A DNA stretch of 64,000 nucleotides from Phycisphaerales bacterium (lineage in GTDB: Bacteria > Planctomycetota > Phycisphaerae > UBA1845), in contig JACKHH010000006.1 of NCBI GenBank assembly GCA_020639095.1, positions 1-64,000 of the forward strand, given 5' to 3'. Below, one piece after another: positions 57,427 to 64,000 of the stretch. Position 1 is the first letter of the stretch. Each line of letters starts with the position of its first letter. The position numbers and the translations under genes are program-made. Below the pieces are notes generated by a model. The model made no database searches. It worked only from the letters and a program-made list of their open reading frames with translations, and was not told the DNA's origin.

Positions 57427-58776
57427 TCAGGTCTCGGGCGTGGCTGCCGGTGACTTGGGCAGGTTCACCACGGCTTTGTCGCGATCGTAACGGTAAGGCC
57501 GGTGGCACCCCGAGGCACAGGTTCCCCCCGTCTCGGTGCCTTTGAACCCTATCGGGATCCGCCACTCGCCGAACGGCACGCTCTCCGCGAGCAGGTGCGG
57601 GCCCTTGCTGGCGTGGACGTCGTGGCAGGCGCGACAGGTCCGCCCCTTGATGTCCTTGCCCACGTGCAGCGCGTGCAGGTTCTGCTCGCCGTTGCGGAAC
57701 TCCGTCGCGTCGTCGGTGGTTGCTTCGGTGAATGCTTCGCTTTCGTGACACTCGAAGCACAACGCGTAGGCATCGTCGGAGAACGACGTGTACATCGTCG
57801 CGGGATACGCACCGCCAAGCAGCGCCACACGCGCACTGCCGTGTACGTCGAGATGGCAGATGGTGCAGTCGCCGTCATCGATCGGCCCGTGGTGCGTTGG
57901 GTTTTCTGCGAGCAGCTTGGTGAAGCCCGGCAACACGCCCTTCGCCGTCTTGATCTCCTCCCCGTGACACGACAGGCAAATCGTCTCCTCTTTGGCAACC
58001 AGCAAATGCGCATCCGGAGACGCGTGCGCGTCGTGGCACGCAGCACAGCCCTTGCCATCCGTCACCGCGCTGTGCTTCACCATGGCGTCCTCGACCGCGT
58101 CCGAGATGTCGTCGTGACAATCGAAGCAAAGCGCGCTACCCGTTTCCCGCGTCAGCATGCGATACGCCGAGCCATGCGCGTCGTGACAATCGGTACACCC
58201 TTCCTGAGCCGGGGAGTGTACGTCCTTCGCATCCGCCAGCCGCTGCTTCATCGGCTGGTGACACTTGAAGCACAGGTCGCGCCCTTCCGCGAGCAGCAAC
58301 CCCTTGTGTTCCGACGCGTGCGGGTTATGGCAACCAGAGCAGCCGCCCGCAGCCACCGGACCGTGCAGAAACTGCTGACCGTCCATCACGTCGTCGTGAC
58401 ATTCGGCACAGACCGCGCCCACGGTGGCTTCGCGGAGCAGCTTGGGAAAAGCACTTGCGTGCGGATCGTGACAGGTGGTGCAGTCGCCTTCAGCCACCGG
58501 AGAGTGCACGACTTTACCGGAGAATTCGTCATGGCAATCGGTACACAGCTCCGCGCCCTTCGCGTTCAGCTCGAACTTGTGCTGCGTGCCTTCCTTCGCG
58601 GTGTGGCACAGATCGCAGCCCTCATCCCCCACCGGGTCGTGGACCACCGCCAGCTTCGCGAAATTGCCGTGGCAAGCCGCATCCGTGCAATTGCCCGAGT
58701 AATCCTTCGGCCCGTCCGCACGGGCGCCCGTTGCAATCACAAAACCGAGCACCCCAACCCACACCTGCCGCGTCAT
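57427..58776 (-). CDS. multihaem cytochrome c, 13 CXXCH plus CX4CH and CX3CH
   Basis: The 449-residue protein has a signal peptide (about 1-20, ending ARA). Haem-type motifs run the whole length. A first CTDAACH (four residues between Cys) is followed by CDLCH, CTDCH, CTTCH, CAECH, CSGCH, CFKCH, CTDCH, CFDCH, CAACH, CLSCH, CTICH, CFECH and CRACH, and a final CASGCH (three between). Recurrent DPHAS, NPHAS and DAHGS stretches mark doubled-CXXCH repeats. With one haem per about 30 residues it is a nanowire-like or conduit cytochrome. It begins only 5 bp after the ResB-like gene, with a strong GGGAGGA overlapping that gene's end. Confidence 0.93.
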   Translation of the reverse strand: MTRQVWVGVLGFVIATGARADGPKDYSGNCTDAACHGNFAKLAVVHDPVGDEGCDLCHTAKEGTQHKFELNAKGAELCTDCHDEFSGKVVHSPVAEGDCTTCHDPHASAFPKLLREATVGAVCAECHDDVMDGQQFLHGPVAAGGCSGCHNPHASEHKGLLLAEGRDLCFKCHQPMKQRLADAKDVHSPAQEGCTDCHDAHGSAYRMLTRETGSALCFDCHDDISDAVEDAMVKHSAVTDGKGCAACHDAHASPDAHLLVAKEETICLSCHGEEIKTAKGVLPGFTKLLAENPTHHGPIDDGDCTICHLDVHGSARVALLGGAYPATMYTSFSDDAYALCFECHESEAFTEATTDDATEFRNGEQNLHALHVGKDIKGRTCRACHDVHASKGPHLLAESVPFGEWRIPIGFKGTETGGTCASGCHRPYRYDRDKAVVNLPKSPAATPET

Positions 58777-58780
58777 CGTT

Positions 58781-59959
58781 TCAATGTCCTCCCGCCGCCA
58801 CCGCCTGCCGCGTTGTGAATGTCAAAGTCAGCGTACCGAGCGGGCTGTCGACCACGCGCGGCTTGTTCATCTCCAGCCATATGGCAGCGTTCGAACCGGA
58901 AGCGTCCGGCACGTCGACCTCGATCGCGGTCACCGCGTTGCGGTTGTCCGTTGCGACGTACGTCTCCACGAGTTTCCCCGACGGCACAAACGCTTCGATG
59001 GTGCAAACGTAGTTGGATGCCGGAATCTTGATCGCCTCATTCAGCGACGCGTGCTCCGCGTGTACCTTACCCTCGTGGCGAATCCAAACTTCCTGCCGCG
59101 ACTTCGCCACCGTCACGATGACCAGATCGGGCGCGGGCCGCTCAACCTCAACCGGACAGTCCAGGCGCATGCGCAGCGGCGTGGCTGCGTCGCCGTGCAT
59201 CTTGAATTCGGGGAACTTGGCAAAAAGCCAATGCTCCTCCTTCTCGCCCCCATGCTTCACTTCCACCAGGACGGCTGGGTTGATCCGCTTGTCCGATTGG
59301 TTCACCGCTTCGCCCGCGTCCTGATCCATCCCGAAGTGCGGCATGAACTTCAACACCTTGACCGTCTGGCCCGAACGCGGATCGGTGTACGTTTCCCCAG
59401 GACGCGCGGGAATCGCCGCTGGTGGCTCGGACGCCTCGCCCGCGATGAGCACCTGCGCGGGACGCGTCAACTCCTGTTCGAACTGCCGATAGAGATCGTC
59501 GCGCTGCGCATCATCCGCGACCGCCATGTAGCGCCACGTCGCAATCAAGCTCGTCAAGCGATTTCGCAGCGGATCGTCCGCGATCAACCAGCGATCGAAC
59601 GCCTGCTTCGGACCCTTGATCGCCAACCGAACTGCCGGTTGCCCGTCCGCATCCGCCGTCACGTTCTGCGTGCGCACCGCCTGCGGCAGATAGCGCGCGA
59701 TGCGCACCTGCGTCGCGGAATCGCCCAGCGCTACGCTTTGATTGATGTCCGCAGGCGCCATCGTCGAAGGCGGATTGAACGGCTGATCCACCGCGACCAT
59801 CTCACCGCCGCGCGCGTACGTGCAATGCAACAACAACTCCTGATTCGGCATGGGCACGTGAAAACCATGACCGCTGCCGTGCTGCCCCAGCGCCGCACCG
59901 CAGCCCAGCCCGACAACAAAAACCGCACTCAATACCGACCGTGACACGAGATTGCTCAA
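58781..59959 (-). CDS. secreted protein homologous to the ResB periplasmic domain
   Basis: The 392-residue protein has a signal peptide (about 1-25, ending ALGQ) and no other membrane helix. Its body matches the periplasmic domain of the ResB encoded at 47.2-49 kb. VRIARYLPQAVRTQ corresponds to VEVVRYLPDSAATE. VLKFMPHFGMD is followed by NPAVLVEVKHGG and FAKFPEFKMHGD, while ResB has VLRYMPHA, NPAVEVELIG and FANFPDFQSMHG. It starts at a TTG after GGAGAGG. Placed directly before the 15-haem cytochrome, it may act as an apocytochrome or haem chaperone, or a diverted ResB domain. I know of no named family for the free-standing form. Confidence 0.85.
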   Translation of the reverse strand: MSNLVSRSVLSAVFVVGLGCGAALGQHGSGHGFHVPMPNQELLLHCTYARGGEMVAVDQPFNPPSTMAPADINQSVALGDSATQVRIARYLPQAVRTQNVTADADGQPAVRLAIKGPKQAFDRWLIADDPLRNRLTSLIATWRYMAVADDAQRDDLYRQFEQELTRPAQVLIAGEASEPPAAIPARPGETYTDPRSGQTVKVLKFMPHFGMDQDAGEAVNQSDKRINPAVLVEVKHGGEKEEHWLFAKFPEFKMHGDAATPLRMRLDCPVEVERPAPDLVIVTVAKSRQEVWIRHEGKVHAEHASLNEAIKIPASNYVCTIEAFVPSGKLVETYVATDNRNAVTAIEVDVPDASGSNAAIWLEMNKPRVVDSPLGTLTLTFTTRQAVAAGGH

Positions 59960-60004
59960 CGTTCCACCTCTCCGGAAGGAATCACCCTGTTGGGAATAAT
60001 CAAT

Positions 60005-61384
60005 TCAGGCCTGACCGCCCGCGGGCACCGGCGCTTTCGAGATATCCAGCTCTTCCATCTTGCGGTAAAGACTGGACAACCCGATACCCAGCGCGTCCGC
60101 CGTAGCGGCTTTGTTGTTGTCCATGTGTGCCAGCACCTTCATGATGTGCCGTTTCTCGAAGTCGCGCGTCGCCGCGCGCAGGTCCGTCGTCGAAATCGGC
60201 GCCATGCGATCAGCGTTCGCCGCGATGCTCAGATCGCTCAAGGTCACCAGCCTGTCGCCCGCGAAGATGACCGCGCGCTCGACAACGTTTTCCAATTCGC
60301 GCACGTTTCCGCGCCAGCGGTGCCGGCACATCGCGTCCATCGCCTCGTCGTCGAACCCCGCGCACTGGCAGTTGATCTCGCGGCGATACTTCTCGACGAA
60401 GTGCTCGATGAGCGGCGGAATATCGTCAGGCCGTTCGCGCAGCGGTGGAACCGTGATGCGGATCACGTTCAGCCGGTAATAAAGGTCCTCGCGAAAACCA
60501 TCATCCTCGATCGCGCGTTCCAGGTCGCGGTTCGTGGCTGCGACCACGCGGATGTTCACCGGCCTGGCGTGCGTTTCGCCGACGCGGATGATTGCCTTTT
60601 CCTCAATGGCGCGGAGCAGAATCGCCTGGCTCGCGTGCGGCAAGTTGCCGATTTCGTCGAGGAAAAGCGTACCCCCGTCCGCGGCTTCGAAGTATCCGAT
60701 GCGATCGCGATCCGCACCCGTGAACGTCCCCCGCCGGTGTCCAAAAAGCTCACTTTCGATCAGACTTTCCGTGAGTCCGCCGCAGTTCACCGGCACGAAC
60801 GGGCGTTCCTTGGTGATGCCTTCGTAGTGCAGCGCCCGGGCGAGCACCTCCTTGCCCGTCCCGCTTTCTCCGCAGATCAGCACGTTGCTCATCGTGTGCG
60901 CGATCCGGCTTATCGTGTCGCGAATCGAACGCATCACCGGCGAACTGCACACCATCCCGCTCACGCCGTGCGACTGGCGAATCTGTTCGCGGAGCACGCG
61001 GTTCTCGCGCGCCAGGTCGTCGTGCGCCATAAGCCGCTTCAGGCGGAAGATCACTTCATCGAAAATCAGCGGCTTGCAGATGTAATCGCGCGCGCCCTTC
61101 TTCATCGCTTCGACCGCGGTCTCCACTTCGCCGAACGCGGTGATGACGATGATCACGGCATCGGGCGCGAGCTTCTTAGCGTGGTCGATGAGTTCCATCC
61201 CGGGTACGCCGGGCATACGCAGGTCGGTGATGATCGCGTCCACCGGCTGCGTCTTGAGCGCGCGCAGCGCCTCCGAGCCATCCTTGCACGCGATGACGTT
61301 GAACCCTTCTTCGTCGAGAACCTGCGCCAGATTGGTGCGCAGCGTCGCCTCGTCGTCAGCCAACAGTATGGTTGCCTCAGCCAT
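60005..61384 (-). CDS. NtrC-family sigma54-dependent response regulator
   Basis: The 459-residue protein has a receiver domain (LLADDE at 7-12, phosphoacceptor D54, K104), an AAA+ domain with Walker A GESGTGKE (172-179) and Walker B GTLFLDE (238-244), and a C-terminal Fis-type helix-turn-helix (NNKAATADALGIGLSSLYRKM). The sigma54-contact loop reads GTFTGA (219-224) rather than the usual GAFTGA; threonine there is unusual but may be tolerated. It overlaps the histidine kinase gene by a few bases; the ATG at 61384 gives the family start, with another 9 bp earlier. It is predicted to control the downstream cytochrome genes. Confidence 0.93.
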   Translation of the reverse strand: MAEATILLADDEATLRTNLAQVLDEEGFNVIACKDGSEALRALKTQPVDAIITDLRMPGVPGMELIDHAKKLAPDAVIIVITAFGEVETAVEAMKKGARDYICKPLIFDEVIFRLKRLMAHDDLARENRVLREQIRQSHGVSGMVCSSPVMRSIRDTISRIAHTMSNVLICGESGTGKEVLARALHYEGITKERPFVPVNCGGLTESLIESELFGHRRGTFTGADRDRIGYFEAADGGTLFLDEIGNLPHASQAILLRAIEEKAIIRVGETHARPVNIRVVAATNRDLERAIEDDGFREDLYYRLNVIRITVPPLRERPDDIPPLIEHFVEKYRREINCQCAGFDDEAMDAMCRHRWRGNVRELENVVERAVIFAGDRLVTLSDLSIAANADRMAPISTTDLRAATRDFEKRHIMKVLAHMDNNKAATADALGIGLSSLYRKMEELDISKAPVPAGGQA

Positions 61385-62804
61385 GATGCTCATCCGGAGG
61401 TTCCGGCAATACCGGAATCTCCACGGTAAACGTCGTACCCGCGCCCGGATCGGAGACGAACTCGATCGTCCCGCCGTGCTCCTGAACAATGCCGTACGTT
61501 ACGGTTAATCCCAATCCCGTCCCGTGCCCCGGCTCTTTCGTCGTGAAGAACGGTTCAAACACGCGCCGACCGATCTCGCCCGCAATCCCGATTCCGGTGT
61601 CACCCACGCTGATCACGATGCGCCCGTCGATCGCGCGGGCGCGCAGCGTCATCGTGCCGCCGTGCGGCATCGCGTCGAGCGCGTTGAGCACAAGGTGCAG
61701 TACCATCTGGTGCAGATCGCCCGCGCGCCCGAACGTTTCCGGAAGCTGCTCTGCGCGGTGATAATCGATCTCAATCCCGCGCGACTGCGGCGCGAGCGAA
61801 GCGAACTCCGCCACCTCGTCCAGGGTCTTACCCAGATCGACGCGTTCCCAGGCTCGCGGCGTCGAACCGGTCAGGTCCGCAAGCTGTCGCACGATCCGCG
61901 AGATGCGCTGAATGTGCGTTTCGATCGTGTCGAACTGCTCCGCGTGCTCCGCAAGTTGGTTGCGGCGGCGCAGCATCTGCACGACGGCGGATATGCTCGA
62001 CAGCGGGTTGAAGATCTCATGGGCCGCCCCCGAAGCAATCTGCCCTACGGCTGCCATCTTCTGCTTTTCCACCATCTGGTCGCGCATCCGCCCGATCTGA
62101 CCCGCGCCCTTTTCCAGCAGATAGAACAGGTTGTTGATGCCTTCGCCCAGTTCCGTCAGTTCATCCGGACAGCTCATGCGGTAGACGTCACACGTTTGGC
62201 ACTGCTTGATCGAAAGCAGCGGCTGGCCGTTGTCGCCACCGGGATGACGCAGCGCCAGCGCCTGCCAGCAGCGCTCGCCCGGCGAATCAAACATCACGCA
62301 CTCGCGCCGCTCGCACGGCAACACCTCGCGACAGTGCAACAGGTGCGGATTCTCAAAACGGCCCGCCGATTCGGGATGCTCCTGATACGCTTCGAGCAAT
62401 TCGGTGAGCTGCGTCGCGGTTTTCGCCAGTTGCTGCTGCTGGCGACGCATGATCTTGTAGACCCCCGCGCTCAGCAGCCCGGCGATGATCGTCGCCAAGC
62501 CAGTCAGCACCGCGTGCCGCACGCCCATCGAAAACTTGTCCGCGAAGTAGCGTTCGAGCAGGTCCGCCCCCACGAACAGCGCTGAGAAAACCACCAACGC
62601 GACCACCGGTATCAACACGCGCACCATGCGCCGCCGCGATCGCCGCGCGTGCAGCGCGCTGTGCCGTTGCTGCGGACACCAGGTGGCGGCATCGCGATAC
62701 ACCGGCAGCGACACGCCGACATCCGCGCCGCGATACGGTCCGCCGCACGGCGGGGCGTTTGCAGAAGGCTTGGCTGCCTGAGTTGGCTCGAGCGTCGCTT
62801 TCAC
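61377..62804 (-). CDS. sensor histidine kinase with cysteine-rich domain
   Basis: The roughly 475-residue protein (GTG at 62804) has two membrane helices (about 62-80 and 97-118). A cytoplasmic cysteine-rich segment follows (Cys 158, 164, 169, 179, 202, 205 and 212, with CXXC at 202-205), which may bind a metal or Fe-S centre. The dimerisation domain has HEIFNPLSS (His262). The ATPase domain has NALDAMPHGG, VGDTGIGIAG and FEPFFTTKEPGHGTGLGL. Because of the Cys cluster I infer a redox or metal signal. The start is uncertain: the frame opens 62 codons further upstream and an ATG lies at residue 60. It is the partner of the NtrC-type regulator, overlapping it. Confidence 0.88.
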   Translation of the reverse strand: MKATLEPTQAAKPSANAPPCGGPYRGADVGVSLPVYRDAATWCPQQRHSALHARRSRRRMVRVLIPVVALVVFSALFVGADLLERYFADKFSMGVRHAVLTGLATIIAGLLSAGVYKIMRRQQQQLAKTATQLTELLEAYQEHPESAGRFENPHLLHCREVLPCERRECVMFDSPGERCWQALALRHPGGDNGQPLLSIKQCQTCDVYRMSCPDELTELGEGINNLFYLLEKGAGQIGRMRDQMVEKQKMAAVGQIASGAAHEIFNPLSSISAVVQMLRRRNQLAEHAEQFDTIETHIQRISRIVRQLADLTGSTPRAWERVDLGKTLDEVAEFASLAPQSRGIEIDYHRAEQLPETFGRAGDLHQMVLHLVLNALDAMPHGGTMTLRARAIDGRIVISVGDTGIGIAGEIGRRVFEPFFTTKEPGHGTGLGLTVTYGIVQEHGGTIEFVSDPGAGTTFTVEIPVLPEPPDEHHG

Positions 62805-63005
62805 CGAAACTCTCGACACGTTAAAGTAGGCACATGGCGTCCGCCGCGCCCGTACGCCGTCCGCAGGCGCACCAGTGAGCCTTCGGCAAGTTGCGTACCG
62901 CGGGCGCCGAAAGCGCGCGCAAACCGTCCAAACCGACATTGGTACGCAACGTGCCGTGAGTCCCGGCGCGGAACGTTCCACGAACGGCAAGCAGCAGGGA
63001 GCAAG

Positions 63006-63257
63006 ATGGTGCAGGTCAAACGAGTGAACCGGTTGCGGGCAGCGGCCTGCGTCGCGCTGATGGTGATCACGCCCATGCTCATGGGCGGATGCCCCGAATT
63101 CCAGAACAGCGTGGTGAACATCGCCAACGAAGCCACCCAGAACATCATCCTGAATGACGCGGATCAGCGGACAGCCGTCGAGACCGCGACACGCGGTGTG
63201 CTCAGCGCTGCGATCGACCTGTTCTTCGAACAGTTTCGCAACGACTCAAGCCGGTAA
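63006..63257 (+). CDS. small lipoprotein
   Basis: The 83-residue protein has a basic N-terminus, a hydrophobic signal and a lipobox ending MGGC (Cys about 29). A short, helical, Ala/Thr/Asn-rich mature part ends FFEQFRND. AGGGAG lies 6 bp before the ATG. It is divergent from the histidine kinase and convergent with the edge cytochrome. The function is unknown. Confidence 0.75.
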   Translation: MVQVKRVNRLRAAACVALMVITPMLMGGCPEFQNSVVNIANEATQNIILNDADQRTAVETATRGVLSAAIDLFFEQFRNDSSR

Positions 63258-63298
63258 CCACACAAACGAGCCGCCTCGTTTGCCCCCAATCCTAGCGC

Positions 63299-63322
63299 TG
63301 TTTTCTCAGAATCGAGAAAAAA
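63299..63322. terminator. bidirectional terminator candidate
   Basis: TTTTCTC and GAGAAAA flank a short loop, giving an A/T-rich stem usable from both sides. It lies between the convergent lipoprotein and cytochrome genes. Confidence 0.5.
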
Positions 63323-63400
63323 GATGTGCCAATAGTGAGAGACGCGGGGCCCTAGCTGCCCCGCGTTTCGTCATTCATCATTCGTCATACAGCACTGCCG

Positions 63401-64000
63401 TCAAAGCTCGTGGCACGACATGCAGAGGCGCGACTCTTCGATCGGCACGCTGAGGCGGTCCGGCTCCTGCGAGTAGAGATCGTGGCACGACACGCAGCTC
63501 ACCTTGCCGTCGGGCAGGCGGACCTGCTTGGGCAACTGGGCGGCATTGCGAAATGACCCGCTGCGCATCCCGTGCGGGTACGCGACGCCCACCGGATGGT
63601 TGCGACGATGATCGCCCATCGCACCCTCGCCGCGGTTCCAGGGTGTCGTGTTCGCGAACTCACCAGCCGATACGCCGTCATGGCACGCCATGCAACGCCG
63701 CGACTCGGCATCGAGCGAACCCAGCGAACGACCCGACCCATCATTGTCGAGGATGTGGGCTTTGCCAACCGCCATCCAGTGCATGCTCGTCGCGCTGCGA
63801 CTACCGTTGTCGGCATGGCACTTCGCGCAGAACTCGACGGTATCACTCGTCCCGGCATTGAAGTCGCGCAACCGCAGATCGCCCTGCGCCGGCAGCGTTT
63901 CGTGACACGTCAGACAGGTGACCGCGCCGCGTTCGTCCAACGGCCAGCCGTCCGGAATGCGAATCGACGATGAGGGCACGACGTTAACCGGATGGTTCGA
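63401..64000 (-). CDS. multihaem cytochrome c, 5' part beyond the window
   Basis: The frame is open through the right edge of the window (…NHPVNVVPSSSIRIPDGW), so only the C-terminal 199 residues are seen. Five haem sites are present: CLTCH, CAKCH, CMACH, CVSCH and CMSCH just before the stop (CMSCHEL). RRNHPVGVAYPHGMR resembles the DDHPIGVEYP segment of the tetrahaem protein. It belongs to the same family of doubled-CXXCH cytochromes and extends the electron-transfer locus to the right. Confidence 0.9.
   Translation of the reverse strand, partial: SNHPVNVVPSSSIRIPDGWPLDERGAVTCLTCHETLPAQGDLRLRDFNAGTSDTVEFCAKCHADNGSRSATSMHWMAVGKAHILDNDGSGRSLGSLDAESRRCMACHDGVSAGEFANTTPWNRGEGAMGDHRRNHPVGVAYPHGMRSGSFRNAAQLPKQVRLPDGKVSCVSCHDLYSQEPDRLSVPIEESRLCMSCHEL

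Overview
The window is a 64-kb stretch of GC-rich bacterial chromosome. Several features point to the Planctomycetes, possibly the Phycisphaerae: two PEP-CTERM surface proteins, dockerin-type repeats (GDLDADG, DVDGDGD), a prepilin-type protein with the H-X9-DG motif, tandem GspE/PilB ATPases, many lipoproteins, System II (ResB/CcsA) cytochrome c maturation, and palindromic intergenic repeats. This placement is an inference from gene families; no rRNA or other phylogenetic marker is present.

Layout. 0.1-3.8 kb: two type II secretion/type IV pilus ATPases (-). 4.1-14.2 kb: central metabolism and housekeeping genes, namely pyruvate phosphate dikinase with a histone-H1-like tail, BirA, SucD, an EVE protein, ClpS, a CPBP/CAAX-type membrane protease and a PEP-CTERM protein. 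14.4-19.3 kb: a sodium:solute symporter, GalE and an acetolactate-synthase-like ThDP enzyme. 19.4-20.6 kb: two Asp/Thr-rich lipoproteins. 20.7-25.3 kb (-): a four-gene, translationally coupled operon behind a clear cobalamin riboswitch. It encodes a PEP-CTERM beta-propeller, a cohesin-like/dockerin protein, a CPAPGQF-type surface protein and an H-X9-DG pseudopilin-like protein; I read it as a candidate B12 capture system. 25.5-33 kb: a GH13 (GlgE-like) enzyme, a GT39-like membrane glycosyltransferase, a polyprenyl diphosphate synthase and two exported proteins of unknown function. 33.2-37.9 kb: an RND efflux pair. 38-40.5 kb: a DUF362 protein coupled to a polyferredoxin.

From about 39.2 to 49.1 kb the reading frames are repeatedly broken although the protein words survive in shifted frames (polyferredoxin, a CXXCH sensor kinase, CcsA, ResB). 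In the middle lies a noisy triplicated unit of about 560-600 bp. I read this block as poorly polished or gap-filled sequence rather than true gene decay.

49.2-64 kb (-) is an electron-transfer locus. It contains an NtrC-type two-component system, a free-standing secreted ResB-domain homologue, cytochromes with up to 15, 4, 5 and up to 12 haem sites, two NHL-type propeller lipoproteins, a predicted 670-residue outer-membrane beta-barrel, and the ResB/CcsA assembly genes downstream. A sigma-54-type promoter precedes the tetrahaem gene, matching the NtrC-type regulator. Together these resemble a porin-cytochrome conduit plus the machinery to build it. A further multihaem cytochrome runs off the right edge.
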